Shown: piece by piece, positions 5,797 to 7,002 of the stretch
Layout of the letters: each line of letters starts with the position of its first letter
Numbering within the stretch: the stretch's first letter is position 1
Origin: Thermoplasmata archaeon
GTDB taxonomy: Archaea > Thermoplasmatota > Thermoplasmata > UBA184
Length of the DNA: 7,002 nt
NCBI GenBank assembly: GCA_030064695.1
Contig: JASHYV010000037.1
Span: 1 to 7,002, forward strand
Direction: 5' to 3'
Translations under genes and position numbers: made by a program
The notes under the pieces: model-generated
Databases searched by the model: none
What the model saw: only the letters and a program-made list of their open reading frames with translations
What the model was told of the DNA's origin: nothing

Positions 5797-7002
5797 CGTC
5801 CTCGGGCTCGTCGTCCTCGTCGTCCGACTCGGTCTCGTCCGCGTCCTCGGCGTCGCCGTCCCCGGGCTCGGGGGCCCCGGCCTCCGGCTCGGCCACCGGT
5901 TCCGGTCCCTCCCCCTCCGCGCCGGGTTCCGCCTTCCCGTTGGCCTCGGCGGCCGGTTCCGCGGCCTCGAGGACGACCGCGGTGCGCACGGTGTCGCCCT
6001 CGTCGAGCCGGATCACCCGGACCCCGAGGGTGTTGCGCGCTTGGGAGCGGATCCCCTTCACCGCCATCCGGATCGTGATCCCGCGCTCGGTGGTGACGAG
6101 CACCTCCGACGGGTCGGTCGTCGGGAGCACGGCCACCACGCTGCCGTTCCGCCCGCCGGTCTTGATCGTCCGGACCCCCTTGGCCCCGCGCTTCGTCTCG
6201 CGGTAGTCGTCGGTGGGGCTCCGCTTCCCGTATCCGGTGGAGGTGAGCGAGAGGAGGGTCGGGAACTTCGGGCTCACCGGCGCCATCGCGACGACCCGGT
6301 CGTCCTTCGCCTCGGAGAGCCGGACCCCGATGACCCCGTACGTCGCCCGGCCCATCGGCCGGACCTCGGAGACCGGGAAGCGGACCAGCTGGCCCGCGTG
6401 CGTCGCGAGCAGGATCTCGGTCGCCTCGTCGTCGACGAGCGCGACGTTGACGAGCTCGTCGCCCTCCTCGAGGAGGACCGCCTGGATGCCGCTCGTCCGG
6501 ATGTTCTGGAACTGGTCGAGGGTGGTCCGCTTCACGATGCCGCGCCGCGTGGCGAAGAAGAGCGAGCCCGCCGCCTCGAGGTCGTGGAGCGGGAGCAGCG
6601 TCTGGACCCGCTCGCCGTCCTTGAGCCGCGGCAGGAGGTTGATGACCGCCTTCCCCTTCGAGTGCCGGCTCCCCTCGGGCAGCTCGTACGCCTTCAGCAG
6701 GTAGACGCGGCCCAGGTTCGTGAAGAACAGCACGTTGTCGTGCGTGCGCGTCACGAACGTGCGCGTGACGATGTCCTCCTCCTTGGTGGCCATCTGGACG
6801 AGGCCGCGCCCGCCGCGCCGCTGGCGCCGGTACTGGTCGAGCGGCAGGCGCTTGATGTAGCCGTCCCGGGTGACCAGGACGACGACGTCCGAGTCGGGGA
6901 TCAGGTCCTCGAGCGTCCGCTCGGTGAAGGCGCCGACGATCCGGGTCCTCCGCGCGTCGCCGAGCCGCTCCTTGAGATCGCGGAGCTCCTCCGCGACGAC
7001 CT
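5771..7002 (-). CDS. gyrA: DNA gyrase subunit A, C-terminal part (5' end outside window)
   Basis: The frame enters from the window's right edge (first full codon at 7000) and encodes the last 409 residues. The start of the fragment (VVAEELRDLKERLGDARRTRI) is the end of the breakage-reunion domain. EDLIPDSDVVVLVTRDGYIKRLPLDQY then leads into the GyrA box, QRRGGRG, at about 6810-6830, which marks gyrase A rather than ParC and is needed to wrap DNA for negative supercoiling. Successive beta-pinwheel blades follow (FFTNLGRVYLLKAYELPEG, ATRRGIVKRTTLDQF, TSTGYGKRS, TTERGITIRM). The active-site Tyr lies outside the window. The internal ATG at 6793 is not the start, because the homologous sequence continues upstream of it. 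The protein ends in a 65-residue acidic Glu/Asp/Pro/Ala tail (5774-5968). The 3' end overlaps the zinc-ribbon gene by 26 nt. GyrB is not in the window. Confidence 0.97.
   Translation of the reverse strand, partial: VVAEELRDLKERLGDARRTRIVGAFTERTLEDLIPDSDVVVLVTRDGYIKRLPLDQYRRQRRGGRGLVQMATKEEDIVTRTFVTRTHDNVLFFTNLGRVYLLKAYELPEGSRHSKGKAVINLLPRLKDGERVQTLLPLHDLEAAGSLFFATRRGIVKRTTLDQFQNIRTSGIQAVLLEEGDELVNVALVDDEATEILLATHAGQLVRFPVSEVRPMGRATYGVIGVRLSEAKDDRVVAMAPVSPKFPTLLSLTSTGYGKRSPTDDYRETKRGAKGVRTIKTGGRNGSVVAVLPTTDPSEVLVTTERGITIRMAVKGIRSQARNTLGVRVIRLDEGDTVRTAVVLEAAEPAAEANGKAEPGAEGEGPEPVAEPEAGAPEPGDGDAEDADETESDDEDDEPEDDAPAPDEG

Noticed and set aside
5797..5900. Repeating CTCGTCGTC-like blocks that look like a short tandem repeat.
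   Set aside because: They are explained by runs of Asp/Glu codons in the acidic tail of GyrA on the minus strand; no regular unit length is kept.
4260..6206. A 648-codon plus-strand open frame.
   Set aside because: It is a frame-shifted shadow of folP and the antisense of gyrA; low-complexity Arg/Gly/Ser composition.
1..7002. tRNA genes, CRISPR arrays, insertion sequences, attachment sites, toxin-antitoxin or defence genes.
   Set aside because: I looked for them on both strands and saw none. Gaps between genes are at most 66 nt and the genes are mostly housekeeping.

Overview
The window is a stretch of a very GC-rich archaeal genome, almost fully packed with genes. Archaeal origin is shown by two adjacent information-processing genes: an Sm-like RNA-binding protein (LSm/SmAP) and ribosomal protein eL37, families found in archaea and eukaryotes. 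The 3' half of a gyrA gene with a canonical GyrA box narrows this to a gyrase-bearing archaeon. A high-GC Thermoplasmatota-like or other euryarchaeal lineage is my best guess, from gene content only.

Layout, left to right. Plus strand, 1-163: the tail of a GNAT-type acetyltransferase. It is followed by a probable GT-B-fold glycosyltransferase-like protein (201-1442), an M29/aminopeptidase-T-like protein whose metal ligands look replaced (1467-2576), and an alkyladenine DNA glycosylase (2554-3243) that overlaps it by 23 nt. These four could form one transcription unit. The glycosylase frame then runs 119 nt into the 3' end of the opposite-strand eL37 gene.

Minus strand, 4248-3125: a P-loop kinase, LSm and eL37, spaced 12 and 11 nt apart, form a compact operon. 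It starts at a 66-nt divergent intergenic region holding one obvious AT-rich element. From the other side of that region a dihydropteroate synthase (4315-5607, GTG start) is transcribed rightward. Its position about 25 nt downstream of the AT-rich element suggests a leaderless mRNA.

Minus strand, 7002-5608: the C-terminal part of DNA gyrase subunit A, with a long acidic tail, overlaps a 62-residue zinc-ribbon gene by 26 nt. The zinc-ribbon gene ends exactly where the dihydropteroate synthase gene ends, with no spacer.

No tRNA, rRNA, CRISPR array, insertion sequence or integration site is visible, and no non-coding stretch exceeds 66 nt. I do not see a defence or mobile system. The most interesting items are the apparently metal-free M29-like protein, the long convergent overlap into eL37, the single-element divergent promoter, and the unassigned kinase leading the LSm-eL37 operon.
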